Assembly: GCA_013816405.1 (NCBI GenBank)
Contig: JACDEL010000026.1
Coordinates: 1 to 35,088 of the forward strand
DNA from: Chloroflexota bacterium
GTDB lineage: Bacteria; Chloroflexota; Limnocylindria; QHBO01
DNA: 35,088 bases
Direction: 5' to 3'
Shown here piece after piece: positions 1 to 7,785 of this stretch (positions within the stretch are counted from its first letter, which is position 1; every line of letters starts with the position of its first letter). The position numbers and the translations under genes are program-made. The notes under the pieces are model-generated. The model saw nothing but the letters and a program-made list of their open reading frames with translations. It was not told the DNA's origin and did not search any database.

Positions 1-34
1 GTGCACGGTGAAGTAGATCGACACGTCCATATCC

Positions 35-178
35 ATGGCCGCGGCGGCGGAGGCGGCGAGCGTGCCCGCCCTGCGGCTCGGCAACGCCGGAGGCCCTGGC
101 CTGAATCTTGCCATCGGCCAAGCGCAGCTCAGCCTGGGACTCGATCAGCTCCGGGCAGCCTGGAGCACCGCCTTCTAG
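35..178 (+). CDS. purL: Probable C-terminal tail of PurL (FGAM synthase II), frame broken at window edge
   Basis: The forward frame ending in TAG at 176-178 encodes 47 residues from an internal ATG at 35. It reads VPALRLGNAGG, then a short beta-like stretch, then LSLGLDQLRAAW close to the stop. This is the layout expected of the PurL C-terminus: a GVP-x-x-x-LG-x-x-GG motif followed by a leucine-rich LR-x-AW helix. PurL converts FGAR to FGAM, and purF-purM-purN follow 1.9 kb downstream, which fits. Upstream the same frame has an in-frame TAG at 14-16, so either there is an indel or sequence error near the edge, or the match is fortuitous. Codon third positions are about 80% G/C. The assignment is by eye from a short tail, so confidence is moderate to low. 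Confidence 0.4.
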   Translation: MAAAAEAASVPALRLGNAGGPGLNLAIGQAQLSLGLDQLRAAWSTAF

Positions 179-190
179 GGCCGTCTCCGC

Positions 191-1831
191 CTATCCGGCG
201 GCCGTTTCGGCAGGTTCGACGGGGGTGGCGGCCGGCTTCGCGCCAGGCGCCTTGCCCTTTCCGTTCCCGTTCGTAGGTCCGGTTGCCGCGGCTGGCGCCT
301 CAATCCGACGGAGCCCGCCGCGAGCCCGCTCGTGCAGGTTGTAGACCTCCTGCAGGCCGTCGGGCGGGACGCCGTCCGCGAAGACCTCGCAGAAGGCGTT
401 CACGACCTCGGGATCGAACTGGGTGCCTGCGTTCGCGCGAAGCTCCGCCAGCGCGTGGGCATGGTCCCGCGCATTCCGATAGGGGCGGTCGTGGACCATG
501 GCGTGATACGCGTCGGCCACGGCCACGATGCGCGCCCCGAGCGGGATCTCCTTCCCGCGCAGTCCGTGGGGATAGCCGCTCCCGTTGAAGTGCTCGTGGT
601 GATGGAGGACGGTGGGGACCGCCTCGCGCAGCGATGAGGCCTGCTCCAGGATCACCTGGCCGATACGCGGGTGCTCGCCGATCGCCTGCCACTCGTGATC
701 GGAGAGGGCGCCGCGCTTGTCCAGGATCTCGAGCGGGACGGCCAGCTTGCCGAGGTCGTGGAGGAGGCTGGCGATGCGAATCCGCTCGATCTCGTCCTGC
801 GGCAGCCCCATCTGCAGCGCCATCCCGGTCGCCAGGGTGGCGATCAGGTCGGACGGCTGCCCGCCGTGATGCGGCTGCGGCGCCAGGACGGATGCCAGCG
901 CTTCGGCCGCGGTGTCGCTGGCCCACTGGCCTATGGCCGTGGCAGCTGCGCGTCGCTCTGCCGAGATCGGTGCGCGGCGAACCGGCGCGTTGTCGTCGAC
1001 CGCCCGATAGCGGTAGGTCCGGTTCCGGCCGAGCGACTTCGCCGCGTACATCGCGGCATCCGCTTGGTCGACGAGTCGGTCGGCCTGCAGCTGCGACCCG
1101 ACGTCCCCGGCAATGCCGGTGCTGATGGTGACCTGGATCGCCTGGCGCGGAGCGATGGTGAGGGGGTGATCCATCACCAGCTGGCGCAGGTGCTCCGCCA
1201 GCACGGTCGCCTCCTCCGGCGTCGTCTCCGGGAGGATCAGCATGAACTCCTCTCCGCCGTAGCGGCCGAAGAGGTCGCTGCCGCGGATGTTGTCGCGGAT
1301 CAGGGTGGCGATCTCGCGCAGCACCGCATCCCCGGTGTGATGGCCGTAGGTGTCGTTGATCGGCTTGAAGCGGTCGATGTCGATGAAGGCGACCGACAGC
1401 CACTTGTGGTGACGCGTCGCCCGCTCGATCTCGGAGGCGAGGGTTGTGAGGAGTGTCTCGCGGTTGACGATCCCCGTCAGGCGGTCGTGGGCGGCACGCG
1501 CCCCAACCTGCACGAAGGCGCCGCTGGCGGCGTTGAAGGCCCTCGCCAGCCGTCGCTCCGCCGGCGTACCCGCAACCCGCAGCCGGACGGGCTGTTCGCT
1601 GGTGAGGCTTGCCTCCAGCGCCGCGGCGACCTGACTCAGCCGGAGGCCAAAGTAGATCCAGCAACCCAGGGCGACGACGGTGGCGCCAGCCGCGCCGGCC
1701 AGGATGGTCAGTGCGCTGAAGGTGAAGCGCTGGTGCGCATCCGCGACGACCGCGACCGAGAGCCCAACCATCGCCAACAGGACGACGGGAACCGGAGCCA
1801 TGAATCCGAGCGCCCGGATGAGTCGAAGCAT
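191..1831 (-). CDS. Membrane GGDEF and HD-GYP dual-domain c-di-GMP protein
   Basis: A 546-residue protein that likely both makes and degrades cyclic di-GMP. Two hydrophobic segments lie at about residues 10-31 and 38-62, followed by a HAMP-like linker. The GGDEF domain spans about 113-275, with the active signature GGEEF at 192-196 and an inhibitory I-site RGSD at 183-186, exactly five residues before it. The HD-GYP phosphodiesterase domain spans about 305-510, with HDLGK at 358-362 and HHEHFNGSGYP at about 410-421; N replaces the usual D before GSGYP. The tail after residue 510 is low-complexity, rich in Ala, Pro and Lys. I chose ATG 1831 because the protein then begins directly at the membrane anchor; a TTG at 1891 is the upstream alternative. 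It lies antisense between the probable purL end and purF. Confidence 0.9.
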   Translation of the reverse strand: MLRLIRALGFMAPVPVVLLAMVGLSVAVVADAHQRFTFSALTILAGAAGATVVALGCWIYFGLRLSQVAAALEASLTSEQPVRLRVAGTPAERRLARAFNAASGAFVQVGARAAHDRLTGIVNRETLLTTLASEIERATRHHKWLSVAFIDIDRFKPINDTYGHHTGDAVLREIATLIRDNIRGSDLFGRYGGEEFMLILPETTPEEATVLAEHLRQLVMDHPLTIAPRQAIQVTISTGIAGDVGSQLQADRLVDQADAAMYAAKSLGRNRTYRYRAVDDNAPVRRAPISAERRAAATAIGQWASDTAAEALASVLAPQPHHGGQPSDLIATLATGMALQMGLPQDEIERIRIASLLHDLGKLAVPLEILDKRGALSDHEWQAIGEHPRIGQVILEQASSLREAVPTVLHHHEHFNGSGYPHGLRGKEIPLGARIVAVADAYHAMVHDRPYRNARDHAHALAELRANAGTQFDPEVVNAFCEVFADGVPPDGLQEVYNLHERARGGLRRIEAPAAATGPTNGNGKGKAPGAKPAATPVEPAETAAG

Positions 1832-1869
1832 CTGCCGTCCATTCGCGAGGGGTTGCCACCCTTGGTCGT

Positions 1870-1886
1870 CCGAGGATGACCCTCGG
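1870..1886 (-). other. Hairpin in leader of the GGDEF/HD-GYP gene
   Basis: A perfect 6-bp inverted repeat (CCGAGG/CCTCGG) with a 5-nt loop lies 39 nt upstream of the chosen ATG at 1831. It could fold in the 5' leader. If the TTG at 1891 were the true start, it would lie inside the coding region. Function is unknown. Confidence 0.3.
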
Positions 1887-2028
1887 CCCAATTCGCTGCC
1901 ATGGCCTGATCGTCACCTCGCGGGCCGCGCGATTCGCCTCCCAGGCCGATTCGAGCCGGTGTGCGGTGCGGGGCAGTACTGCGCTGGTACCTTTGTTCCG
2001 GAGAGCGTCGGAGGCCGGGCGGCTCCGG

Positions 2029-2034
2029 TATCAT
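2029..2034 (+). promoter_or_regulatory. Possible -10 hexamer for purF
   Basis: TATCAT lies 38 nt before the GTG start of purF in the 240-bp gap between divergent genes. No convincing -35 is visible at the right spacing. It agrees with the TAnnnT -10 form seen elsewhere in the window, but a single hexamer match is weak evidence. Confidence 0.3.
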
Positions 2035-2072
2035 CAGGGCGTGCCTCGATCCCTCCCCGCCCGCTGATCACG

Positions 2073-3620
2073 GTGCGACGGACCGCCCTGCCGGCTCCTG
2101 AATCCGAGGCTGGACCACACCTTCGTGAGCTGCCGCGCTACGAGCCGTTGCGCTACGAGTCGCATGGGCCCCGGGAGGAGTGCGGCGTGGTCGGGGTCTA
2201 CGCTCCGGGCCTGCCGGTCGCGCACCTGGTGGCGCTTGGACTCCACGCTCTCCAGCACCGCGGACAGGAGTCAGCGGGCATCGCCGTCTCGGATGGATCG
2301 CAGCTCAGCCTGCACAAGCGGCTCGGCTTGGTCGGCCAGGTCTTCGACGAGGAGACGCTTGCCCGCCTGGAGGCCGACCACGATGGAGCGCAGACCGGGC
2401 ACGCGGCGCGCCTGGCGATCGGTCACACCCGCTACAGCACGACGGGATCCAACAGCCTGCCGAACGTCCAGCCTGTGTACGCCTCGAGCGAGCTGGGAGA
2501 GCTCATGCTGGGGCACAACGGCAACCTGACCAACGCGACCTGGCTCCGCGACGAGCTGACCGAGCAGGGGATCGAGTTCGTGACCGCAAGCGACACCGAG
2601 GTGTTGGCCAAGCTGATCGCGCACGCCCCCGGCCGCAGCTGGGCGCAGCGCGTCGAACAGGCCTTTCACCGCGCGTCGGGTGCGTACACCTTCACGATGC
2701 TCACCGCGAACGCATTGGTCGCCGCTCGTGACCCGGTCGGCTTCCGCCCCCTCGCACTCGGCCGGCTGCAGGACGCGGCCGGTCGTCCGTCCGGCTGGGC
2801 CGTCGCGTCCGAGAGTGTCGGCCTCGACGCGATGGGCGCCACGTTCGTGCGGGATGTCGAGGCGGGCGAGATCCTCACGATCGACGATGAGGGGGTCCAT
2901 GCGTCACGGCCGGGGGTCAGCGCCGAGGCAAGCGACGCTCGCGAGCGGCTCTGCGTCTTCGAGTTCGTGTACCTGGCCCGCCCGGACAGCGTCATCGGCG
3001 GCAAGCTCTTGTACGAGGCCAGGCTGCGCATGGGTCGGCGGCTGGCGATCGAACAGCCCGCCGATGCGGACCTGGTGATCCCGGTGCCGGACTCCGCGGT
3101 GCCGGCCGCCATCGGCTACGCGGAGCAGTCCGGCCTGCCATTCCGCGAAGGCCTGATCAAGAACCGATACGTGGGTCGGACCTTCATCCAGCCCGGCCAG
3201 ACCTCGCGCGAGGCGTCCGTGCGACTGAAGTTCAACCCACTCCCCGAGGTGCTGGCGGGCAAGCGGGTGGTGGTGGTCGATGACTCGATCGTTCGCGGCA
3301 CCACGACTGGGCCGATCGTCGCCATGCTGCGGAGGGCCGGCGCGCGTGAGGTGCACGTCCGGATCCACTCGCCGCAGATGCGCTACCCCTGCTACATGGG
3401 CGTGGACACCGGGCGTCGAGCCGAGCTGATCGCGGCCAACCTGGGACTCGACGGGATCCGGCAGCAGATCGGAGCCAATACCCTCGGCTACCTGTCGCAG
3501 GAGGGCCTGCTGGCGGCGGTCGGCGGCGACGAGCGGCGGCACTGCACGGCCTGCTTCGACGGCAACTACCCGGTCGACGTGCCGCTGGACGTCGACAAGT
3601 TCGCGCTCGAGCGGGGCTGA
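2073..3620 (+). CDS. purF: Amidophosphoribosyltransferase PurF
   Basis: Catalyses the first committed step of purine synthesis: PRPP plus glutamine gives phosphoribosylamine. The N-terminal Ntn glutaminase domain begins at Cys37 (CGVVGVY), which would be exposed by removing a 36-residue propeptide. LHALQHRGQESAGI, IGHTRYSTTG and LGHNGNLTN follow, as in the family. The C-terminal type I phosphoribosyltransferase domain carries the PRPP loop VVVVDDSIVRGTT. Total length of 515 residues is normal for the Bacillus-type enzyme. GTG 2073 is the only good start giving a plausible propeptide, although no clear Shine-Dalgarno precedes it; the exact start is uncertain. The stop is 5 nt before purM, so they are almost certainly co-transcribed. 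The cysteines near the C-terminus (HCTACFDG) resemble the 4Fe-4S ligands of this enzyme class. Confidence 0.95.
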   Translation: MRRTALPAPESEAGPHLRELPRYEPLRYESHGPREECGVVGVYAPGLPVAHLVALGLHALQHRGQESAGIAVSDGSQLSLHKRLGLVGQVFDEETLARLEADHDGAQTGHAARLAIGHTRYSTTGSNSLPNVQPVYASSELGELMLGHNGNLTNATWLRDELTEQGIEFVTASDTEVLAKLIAHAPGRSWAQRVEQAFHRASGAYTFTMLTANALVAARDPVGFRPLALGRLQDAAGRPSGWAVASESVGLDAMGATFVRDVEAGEILTIDDEGVHASRPGVSAEASDARERLCVFEFVYLARPDSVIGGKLLYEARLRMGRRLAIEQPADADLVIPVPDSAVPAAIGYAEQSGLPFREGLIKNRYVGRTFIQPGQTSREASVRLKFNPLPEVLAGKRVVVVDDSIVRGTTTGPIVAMLRRAGAREVHVRIHSPQMRYPCYMGVDTGRRAELIAANLGLDGIRQQIGANTLGYLSQEGLLAAVGGDERRHCTACFDGNYPVDVPLDVDKFALERG

Positions 3621-3625
3621 CCCGG

Positions 3626-4657
3626 ATGGGGCAGAGCTACCGGGCCGCCGGTGTCGACATAGACGAGGCCCAGCGCGCGATTGACCTGATTGCACGTGCC
3701 GCAGCAACGACGGCGACACCGGCGGTGATGGGCGGCATCGGGAGCTTCGGAAGCCTCTTTCGCTTCGACCCGACCACGCATCCCGACCCGGTGCTGGTGG
3801 CATCGACCGATGGGGTCGGCACCAAGCTGAAGCTGGCCATAGCCCTCAACCGCTACGACACCATCGGGGTCGACCTGGTCCATCACTGCATCAACGACAT
3901 CGCGGTCCAGGGAGCCGATCCGCTCTTCTTCCTCGACTACCTCGCCGTGGGGCGGCTGCGCGCGGAGGTGGCCGCGGAGATCGTGACCGGCATCGCCAAT
4001 GCATGCGCGGCCGCTGGCATCGCGCTGGTCGGCGGGGAGACTGCGGAGCTGCCGGACCTGTACCGCGGAGACGACTTTGACCTTGCCGGCTTCATCGTCG
4101 GGGTGGTGTCCGCGGCCGACGTCATCGACGGCTCGCAGGTGCGCGAAGGCGACATCCTCCTGGGCGTGCCGTCGAACGGTCTGCACACCAACGGCTACTC
4201 CCTCGCGCGTCGGGTCTTCGGCGAGGAGGACTGGTCCCGCACGGCGCCTGGACTGCAGCGAACGATCGGCGAAGCGCTGCTCGAGCCGCATCGGTCCTAC
4301 CTCGACGAGATCAGGATCCTGCGTCGCGCGCTGCGTGGCGCCGGGGGCGATGCGCTCGCCTTCGCGCACATCACCGGCGGTGGCTGGGTCGACAACATCC
4401 CGCGGACGCTCCCAGCGGGGCTGGGGGTTTCGGTGGAGCTCGGTTCGTGGCCGGTCCCGCTCATCTTCAGCCTGATCCAGGAGCGCGGCGACATTGCCGA
4501 CGACGAGATGGTGCGCGCCTTCAATTTGGGGATCGGCCTCACCTGCGTGGTGCACCCCGAACACGAGGCCGTTGCCCGCGACGCCCTGCCCGAGGCAACC
4601 CGGGTCGGCACCGTGGTGCAGGCGGCGCCGGGGTCCGCGCGCGTCACCTTCGCCTAG
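3626..4657 (+). CDS. purM: Phosphoribosylformylglycinamidine cyclo-ligase (AIR synthetase) PurM
   Basis: Converts FGAM to AIR with ATP, the fifth step of the purine pathway. The 343-residue length matches the family (about 345). Family motifs are clear: an IGSFGSLF segment, STDGVGTKLKLA, the conserved GVDLVHHCINDIAVQGADPLFFLDY region, LVGGETAELPD, and GVPSNGLHTNGYSLAR, followed by AHITGGGWVDNIPR. The start is an ATG 5 nt after the purF stop; 4 nt separate its stop from purN. The order purF-purM-purN is common in bacteria and supports a single transcript. Confidence 0.96.
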   Translation: MGQSYRAAGVDIDEAQRAIDLIARAAATTATPAVMGGIGSFGSLFRFDPTTHPDPVLVASTDGVGTKLKLAIALNRYDTIGVDLVHHCINDIAVQGADPLFFLDYLAVGRLRAEVAAEIVTGIANACAAAGIALVGGETAELPDLYRGDDFDLAGFIVGVVSAADVIDGSQVREGDILLGVPSNGLHTNGYSLARRVFGEEDWSRTAPGLQRTIGEALLEPHRSYLDEIRILRRALRGAGGDALAFAHITGGGWVDNIPRTLPAGLGVSVELGSWPVPLIFSLIQERGDIADDEMVRAFNLGIGLTCVVHPEHEAVARDALPEATRVGTVVQAAPGSARVTFA

Positions 4658-4661
4658 GCCG

Positions 4662-5282
4662 ATGCGCCTCGGCATCCTGGTATCGGGTCGCGGCTCGAAT
4701 CTCGAAGCGGTTCTCGATGCGATCGCTTCCGGGCAACTCCAGGCGGTCGAGGCGGTGTTGGTCATCGCCAACCGGCCGGGGATCCGGGCGCTGGAGGTGG
4801 CCGCCCGCCGCGGCGTTCCCTGGCGCCTCCTCGCGAGCTCCGACTTCGAGAGCGGCGAGGCGCGAGACGGGGCGATCGGGCGCGCCCTGGCCGAGTCGGC
4901 GTGCGACGTAGCGCTGCTGGCCGGGTATGACCAGGTCCTGCGGCCACCCTATTTCGCCGCGTTCGGGGGTCGCACGATCAACATCCACCCCTCGCTCCTC
5001 CCGCGCCACGGTGGCCAGGGAATGGTGGGGCTCGCCGTGCACGCCGCCGTCCTGGCCGCGGGGGAGAGGGAGACGGGGGTCACCATCCACGACGTCACGC
5101 CGGTCCTCGACGCCGGGCCTGCGATCGTCCAGGTCCGGCTGCTCGTCGTGCCGGGGGAGTCGGCCGGCGATCTCGCCGAGCGCGTCCTCGAGGTCGAGCA
5201 CCGGGCGCTGGTGGCCGTGCTTGGGCAGCTATCTGCTAGCATGACCGCCGCGCCGCCAGCGCCGATCCGCGCGCGGCGATAA
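4662..5282 (+). CDS. purN: Phosphoribosylglycinamide formyltransferase PurN
   Basis: Transfers the formyl group of 10-formyl-THF to GAR, giving FGAR. The 206-residue protein begins MRLGILVSGRGSNLEAVL, the standard N-terminus with the phosphate-binding SGRGSNL. The catalytic region NIHPSLLPRHGG supplies the Asn and His, and VTIHDVTPVLDAGPAI supplies the Asp. The start ATG is 4 nt after the purM stop. The C-terminal 15 residues are Ala/Pro/Arg-rich and dispensable-looking. A -10-like hexamer for the next gene lies in this 3' end. Confidence 0.95.
   Translation: MRLGILVSGRGSNLEAVLDAIASGQLQAVEAVLVIANRPGIRALEVAARRGVPWRLLASSDFESGEARDGAIGRALAESACDVALLAGYDQVLRPPYFAAFGGRTINIHPSLLPRHGGQGMVGLAVHAAVLAAGERETGVTIHDVTPVLDAGPAIVQVRLLVVPGESAGDLAERVLEVEHRALVAVLGQLSASMTAAPPAPIRARR
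5237..5242 (+). promoter_or_regulatory. Possible -10 (TAGCAT) inside purN 3' end
   Basis: TAGCAT preceded by GC occurs 60 nt before the ATG of the zinc-ribbon gene. The identical GCTAGCAT occurs the same distance before the parvulin gene at 24867, which makes a shared promoter element plausible. No -35 is visible, and the site lies in coding sequence. Confidence 0.35.
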
Positions 5283-5302
5283 CGCAGAGAGGCGCATTTC
5301 GC

Positions 5303-5893
5303 ATGCCAGATGGCCTGCCGGATCCGGGGAAGATCTGGAACGACTTCATCACCAACCCGCTGGTGCAGACCGCGGGAACGCTCATCGTCGTGTACGTCGT
5401 CCTGCTCTGGCTGGGGACCGCGTATTGGGCCTTCCGCGACATGCAGGCGCGCTCGGAGAACCCGATCCTTCCCTACTTCGCCTCGGCGCTGATCATCTTC
5501 TTCACGCCCCTCCTCTTCCTGTTCGCCGTGGTCCTGTACCTGATCGTCCGCCCGCGCGAGTCGCTGGCAGAGGTCTACGAGCGCTCGCTGGCCGAGGAGT
5601 CGCTGCTGGCCGAGGTCGAGAAGAACGAGCTCTGCCCAGTCTGCCGCGACCGGGTTCACGCCGATTGGCTGGTCTGCCCCAACTGCCGCACACGGCTGCA
5701 CCGCGTCTGCCCCTCGTGCAGTCGTCTGGCCGACCCCGAGTGGCCGCTGTGCGCCTACTGCGGTCACGAGTTCCAGCGTCCGGCCGCACGTCCCGTCGAG
5801 CGCGTGATGGAGCGCAGCGCCCCGGCGCGCACCGCCGAGCGAAGCGCCGATCTGGGCGCCGAGCCTGGCCTTCGCCCCGCCTCTAACCCCTGA
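5303..5893 (+). CDS. Membrane protein with double zinc ribbon
   Basis: A 196-residue protein of unknown role. Two transmembrane segments (about residues 21-42 and 54-80) form an N-terminal hairpin with a short loop. The soluble part carries two Cys4 zinc ribbons in tandem: CPVC with CPNC, then CPSC with CAYC, at about residues 112-155, of the DZANK/double-zinc-ribbon type. The tail is Arg/Ala/Pro-rich and probably disordered. The start ATG has a GAGAGG Shine-Dalgarno about 10 nt upstream. It lies 20 nt after purN and may be read through from the purine operon or from its own promoter. The zinc ribbons suggest protein-protein contact at the membrane; nothing here identifies a partner. Confidence 0.8.
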   Translation: MPDGLPDPGKIWNDFITNPLVQTAGTLIVVYVVLLWLGTAYWAFRDMQARSENPILPYFASALIIFFTPLLFLFAVVLYLIVRPRESLAEVYERSLAEESLLAEVEKNELCPVCRDRVHADWLVCPNCRTRLHRVCPSCSRLADPEWPLCAYCGHEFQRPAARPVERVMERSAPARTAERSADLGAEPGLRPASNP

Positions 5894-5908
5894 CCGGCGG
5901 CCCGCCGG
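5894..5908 (+). other. 15-nt perfect palindrome at start of the CPBP gene
   Basis: CCGGCGG, a single C, then CCGCCGG directly follow the zinc-ribbon gene stop; the last G is the first base of the GTG start at 5908. Folded in RNA it would occlude the start, so translation could be coupled to upstream ribosomes. In DNA this GC-rich it may also be chance. Confidence 0.3.
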
Positions 5909-6915
5909 TGGACGAGCCCCGGCCCCCGGGGCTGTGGAACGCGGAGCCCCCGACCTCGACCGATCGCGACCCCCTGAGCCGCCACCGCGGGTTGCAGGTC
6001 ATCTCCGTGGTGATGATCGCCGCCGGAATCGTGCTCCCCATCGTGGCGTTGCTGGGCAGCCCCGGCCTCGTCAGCCAGAGCGAGACGCCCGAGTCAGTCC
6101 AGCGCCTGATCGGCCCGCTCCTGCTGCTCGGCCTGGGTGGCCTGCTGCTCGTCGTCGGCCTTGTCATCAATGCGGTGCGGGCGCTGATCGTGCGCTCGGC
6201 CCTTCCCCCTGGGCGCTATCGCGGGCCAGCCGTCTTCGTGCTGCTCCTGCTGGCGGTCATCCTCGGAACCATCCTGGCGCTCGGGGCTGGTACCACCGCA
6301 CTGGCGCTCTTCGATGGTGGGGAGCTCTCGGTCGGGGGGTCTCTGCTCCTGCTGACCTCGACCCAGCTAGGCCTGCTGACGGTGACCGGTGGGTTGGTCG
6401 TGGCTCCCCGCGCCCTGGCAGGCGTCCGGATCATTGGGCGGACCGGCCTGGGCCGGAGCCTGTTGATCGGCCTTGGAACGGCAATCCCGGCATGGATCGG
6501 TGCGACCCTGCTCGGCGCCCTGGCAGCCGTCTTGCTCAAGGCCGTCGGCTTCTCCGAGCAGGCGGGACCATTGGACACGTTCCTTCAGCGCGGCGACCCG
6601 ACCGTCATCCTGGTCGCCTTCCTGCTGGTCGCCCCGGCAGCGGAGGAGACCTTCTTCCGTGGCGTCGTCTACAACGCCTGGGAGCGCGAGCGCGGTTCGT
6701 TGGTAGCGGTCGTTGGCTCGGCAGCCCTCTTTGCCGTGATCCACACCAGCCTCTTTGCGCTGATCCCGATCTTTGCGCTGGGCGTTGCCCTGGCCCTGCT
6801 CTACCGCTCGACCCGGAGCCTCGCCGCCACGATCGCCATGCACGCCGGGTTCAACGCGATCTCGGTTGCCATCGCATTGCTGGCTCGCCAGGGGATCATT
6901 TCGCTCCCGACCTGA
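5908..6915 (+). CDS. CPBP-family (CAAX protease-like) intramembrane protein
   Basis: A 335-residue polytopic membrane protein with about eight hydrophobic segments. The C-terminal third has the three CPBP/Abi motifs: EETFFRGVVYNAWERER (the EExxxR pair of catalytic Glu and Arg), FAVIHTSLFA (motif 2 His) and MHAGFNAIS (motif 3 His and Asn). The family includes eukaryotic Rce1 and bacterial proteins for bacteriocin self-immunity or membrane-protein processing; the substrate here cannot be told. The start is GTG 5908, 14 nt after the zinc-ribbon gene with no clear Shine-Dalgarno, so translational coupling is likely. The N-terminal 30 residues are polar and Pro-rich. Confidence 0.88.
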   Translation: MDEPRPPGLWNAEPPTSTDRDPLSRHRGLQVISVVMIAAGIVLPIVALLGSPGLVSQSETPESVQRLIGPLLLLGLGGLLLVVGLVINAVRALIVRSALPPGRYRGPAVFVLLLLAVILGTILALGAGTTALALFDGGELSVGGSLLLLTSTQLGLLTVTGGLVVAPRALAGVRIIGRTGLGRSLLIGLGTAIPAWIGATLLGALAAVLLKAVGFSEQAGPLDTFLQRGDPTVILVAFLLVAPAAEETFFRGVVYNAWERERGSLVAVVGSAALFAVIHTSLFALIPIFALGVALALLYRSTRSLAATIAMHAGFNAISVAIALLARQGIISLPT

Positions 6916-6929
6916 CCCGATAAGCCGCT

Positions 6930-6935
6930 GATAAT
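6930..6935 (+). promoter_or_regulatory. Probable -10 for radC
   Basis: GATAAT (5 of 6 matches to TATAAT) ends 35 nt before the radC GTG at 6971, in a short gap after the CPBP gene. An AT-rich hexamer stands out in this GC-rich context. No clear -35 is seen. Confidence 0.4.
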
Positions 6936-6970
6936 GGGCCGGTGAGACGGTTGGCCCTAGCCTCGCCAGA

Positions 6971-7654
6971 GTGTCCGCCGTGCTTCGACCGATCCCCGTC
7001 CCCGCGGGGGAGCCGCGGCCGAGGGCCGTCTCGGCAGCCCTCGCCAGGCTCGTTCGCGTCGGCGTTGCTGATCTCGGCGACGACGAGCTGCTGGCGCTCC
7101 TCCTCGGCGGCAGAGACGGGGCGACCGTCGCACGGTTGCTCCTCGAGCCCGGGGGCCTGGCCGGGCTGGTTTCCGTAGGCCCGTCAGACCTGCGACCGAT
7201 GGCAAGTCGGCGTGCAGCCTGCCTGCTGGCTGCCCTCGAGCTCGGTCGCCGCGTTGCGTCGACCTGGCCCGCCGATGGGTGGCGCATCCGCGCCCCTTCC
7301 GACCTGGCCGAACGCCTGATGCCAGCGATGGGACACCTTGAGCGGGAGGAGCTGCGAAGCGTGCTCCTCAACACCAAGAACGCGGTGACCGGCATGGTCA
7401 CCGTATATGCGGGGAACCTCGCCGGCTCCTCGGTCCGGATCGGCGAGGTCTTCCGGGAGGCGGTCCGACGCCAATCGGCGGCCATGGTGGTCGTGCACAA
7501 CCACCCGTCGGGAGACCCGTCGCCCTCGGCTGAGGATCTGCGGATCACTCGCGAGCTGGCCGAGGCGGGGAGGCTGCTCGACATCGAGCTGCTCGATCAC
7601 CTGGTGATCGGTCACGGCCGCTGGGTCAGCCTGCGCGCGCTCGGGGCCCTCTAG
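6971..7654 (+). CDS. radC: RadC-family JAB/MPN-domain protein
   Basis: A 227-residue protein of the RadC/YicR family. The N-terminal half resembles the helix-hairpin-helix region (GVADLGDDELLALLLGG ... RRAACLLAALELGRR). The C-terminal JAB metallopeptidase-like domain has the family hallmark VVHNHPSGDPSPSAEDL with the metal-binding His-x-His and Asp, preceded by GEVFREAVR supplying the Glu. The tail LLDHLVIG is typical. Despite the name, a role in DNA repair is not established for the family. GTG 6971 gives the standard length; a second GTG at 6980 is also possible. Confidence 0.93.
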   Translation: MSAVLRPIPVPAGEPRPRAVSAALARLVRVGVADLGDDELLALLLGGRDGATVARLLLEPGGLAGLVSVGPSDLRPMASRRAACLLAALELGRRVASTWPADGWRIRAPSDLAERLMPAMGHLEREELRSVLLNTKNAVTGMVTVYAGNLAGSSVRIGEVFREAVRRQSAAMVVVHNHPSGDPSPSAEDLRITRELAEAGRLLDIELLDHLVIGHGRWVSLRALGAL

Positions 7655-7694
7655 CTGGCCCTCCGGCCGTGAGCACGAATCGGCGATGGTCCCG

Positions 7695-7700
7695 TTGACA
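7695..7700 (+). promoter_or_regulatory. Consensus -35 hexamer (TTGACA) upstream of the Cys-pair repeat protein
   Basis: A perfect TTGACA lies 85 nt before the ATG at 7786. At 16-18 nt spacing the sequence is G-rich (near GATGGT), so a matching -10 is poor. It may be a real promoter with a weak -10 or a chance match. The rest of the 131-bp gap (7655-7785) shows no gene. Confidence 0.3.
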
Positions 7701-7785
7701 CAGGGTCGTGCCAGGGGGATGGTGGCCAACTCGGGCTCCGCCGCTGAACCAATTGGCTCCGAAGCTCGCCCCTACAGGTGTCGCA

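Noticed and set aside
1-114. Minus-strand frame starting at ATG 114, reading into MDMDVSIYFTVH at the edge
   Set aside because: It has good third-position GC but no Shine-Dalgarno or -10, and it overlaps the more convincing PurL-like tail on the plus strand; it remains a weak alternative.
1832-1891. TTG 1891 as the start of the GGDEF/HD-GYP gene
   Set aside because: It adds a polar 20-residue extension containing a hairpin region and has no Shine-Dalgarno; ATG 1831 begins right at the membrane anchor.
671-4771. Antisense frames of about 400 codons opposite the GGDEF/HD-GYP gene and purM
   Set aside because: The sense strands encode complete, motif-bearing proteins; the antisense translations have no domain or signal.
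7701-7730. A full promoter from the consensus TTGACA at 7695
   Set aside because: No TAnnnT hexamer lies at 16-18 nt spacing, so only the -35-like box is listed, at low confidence.
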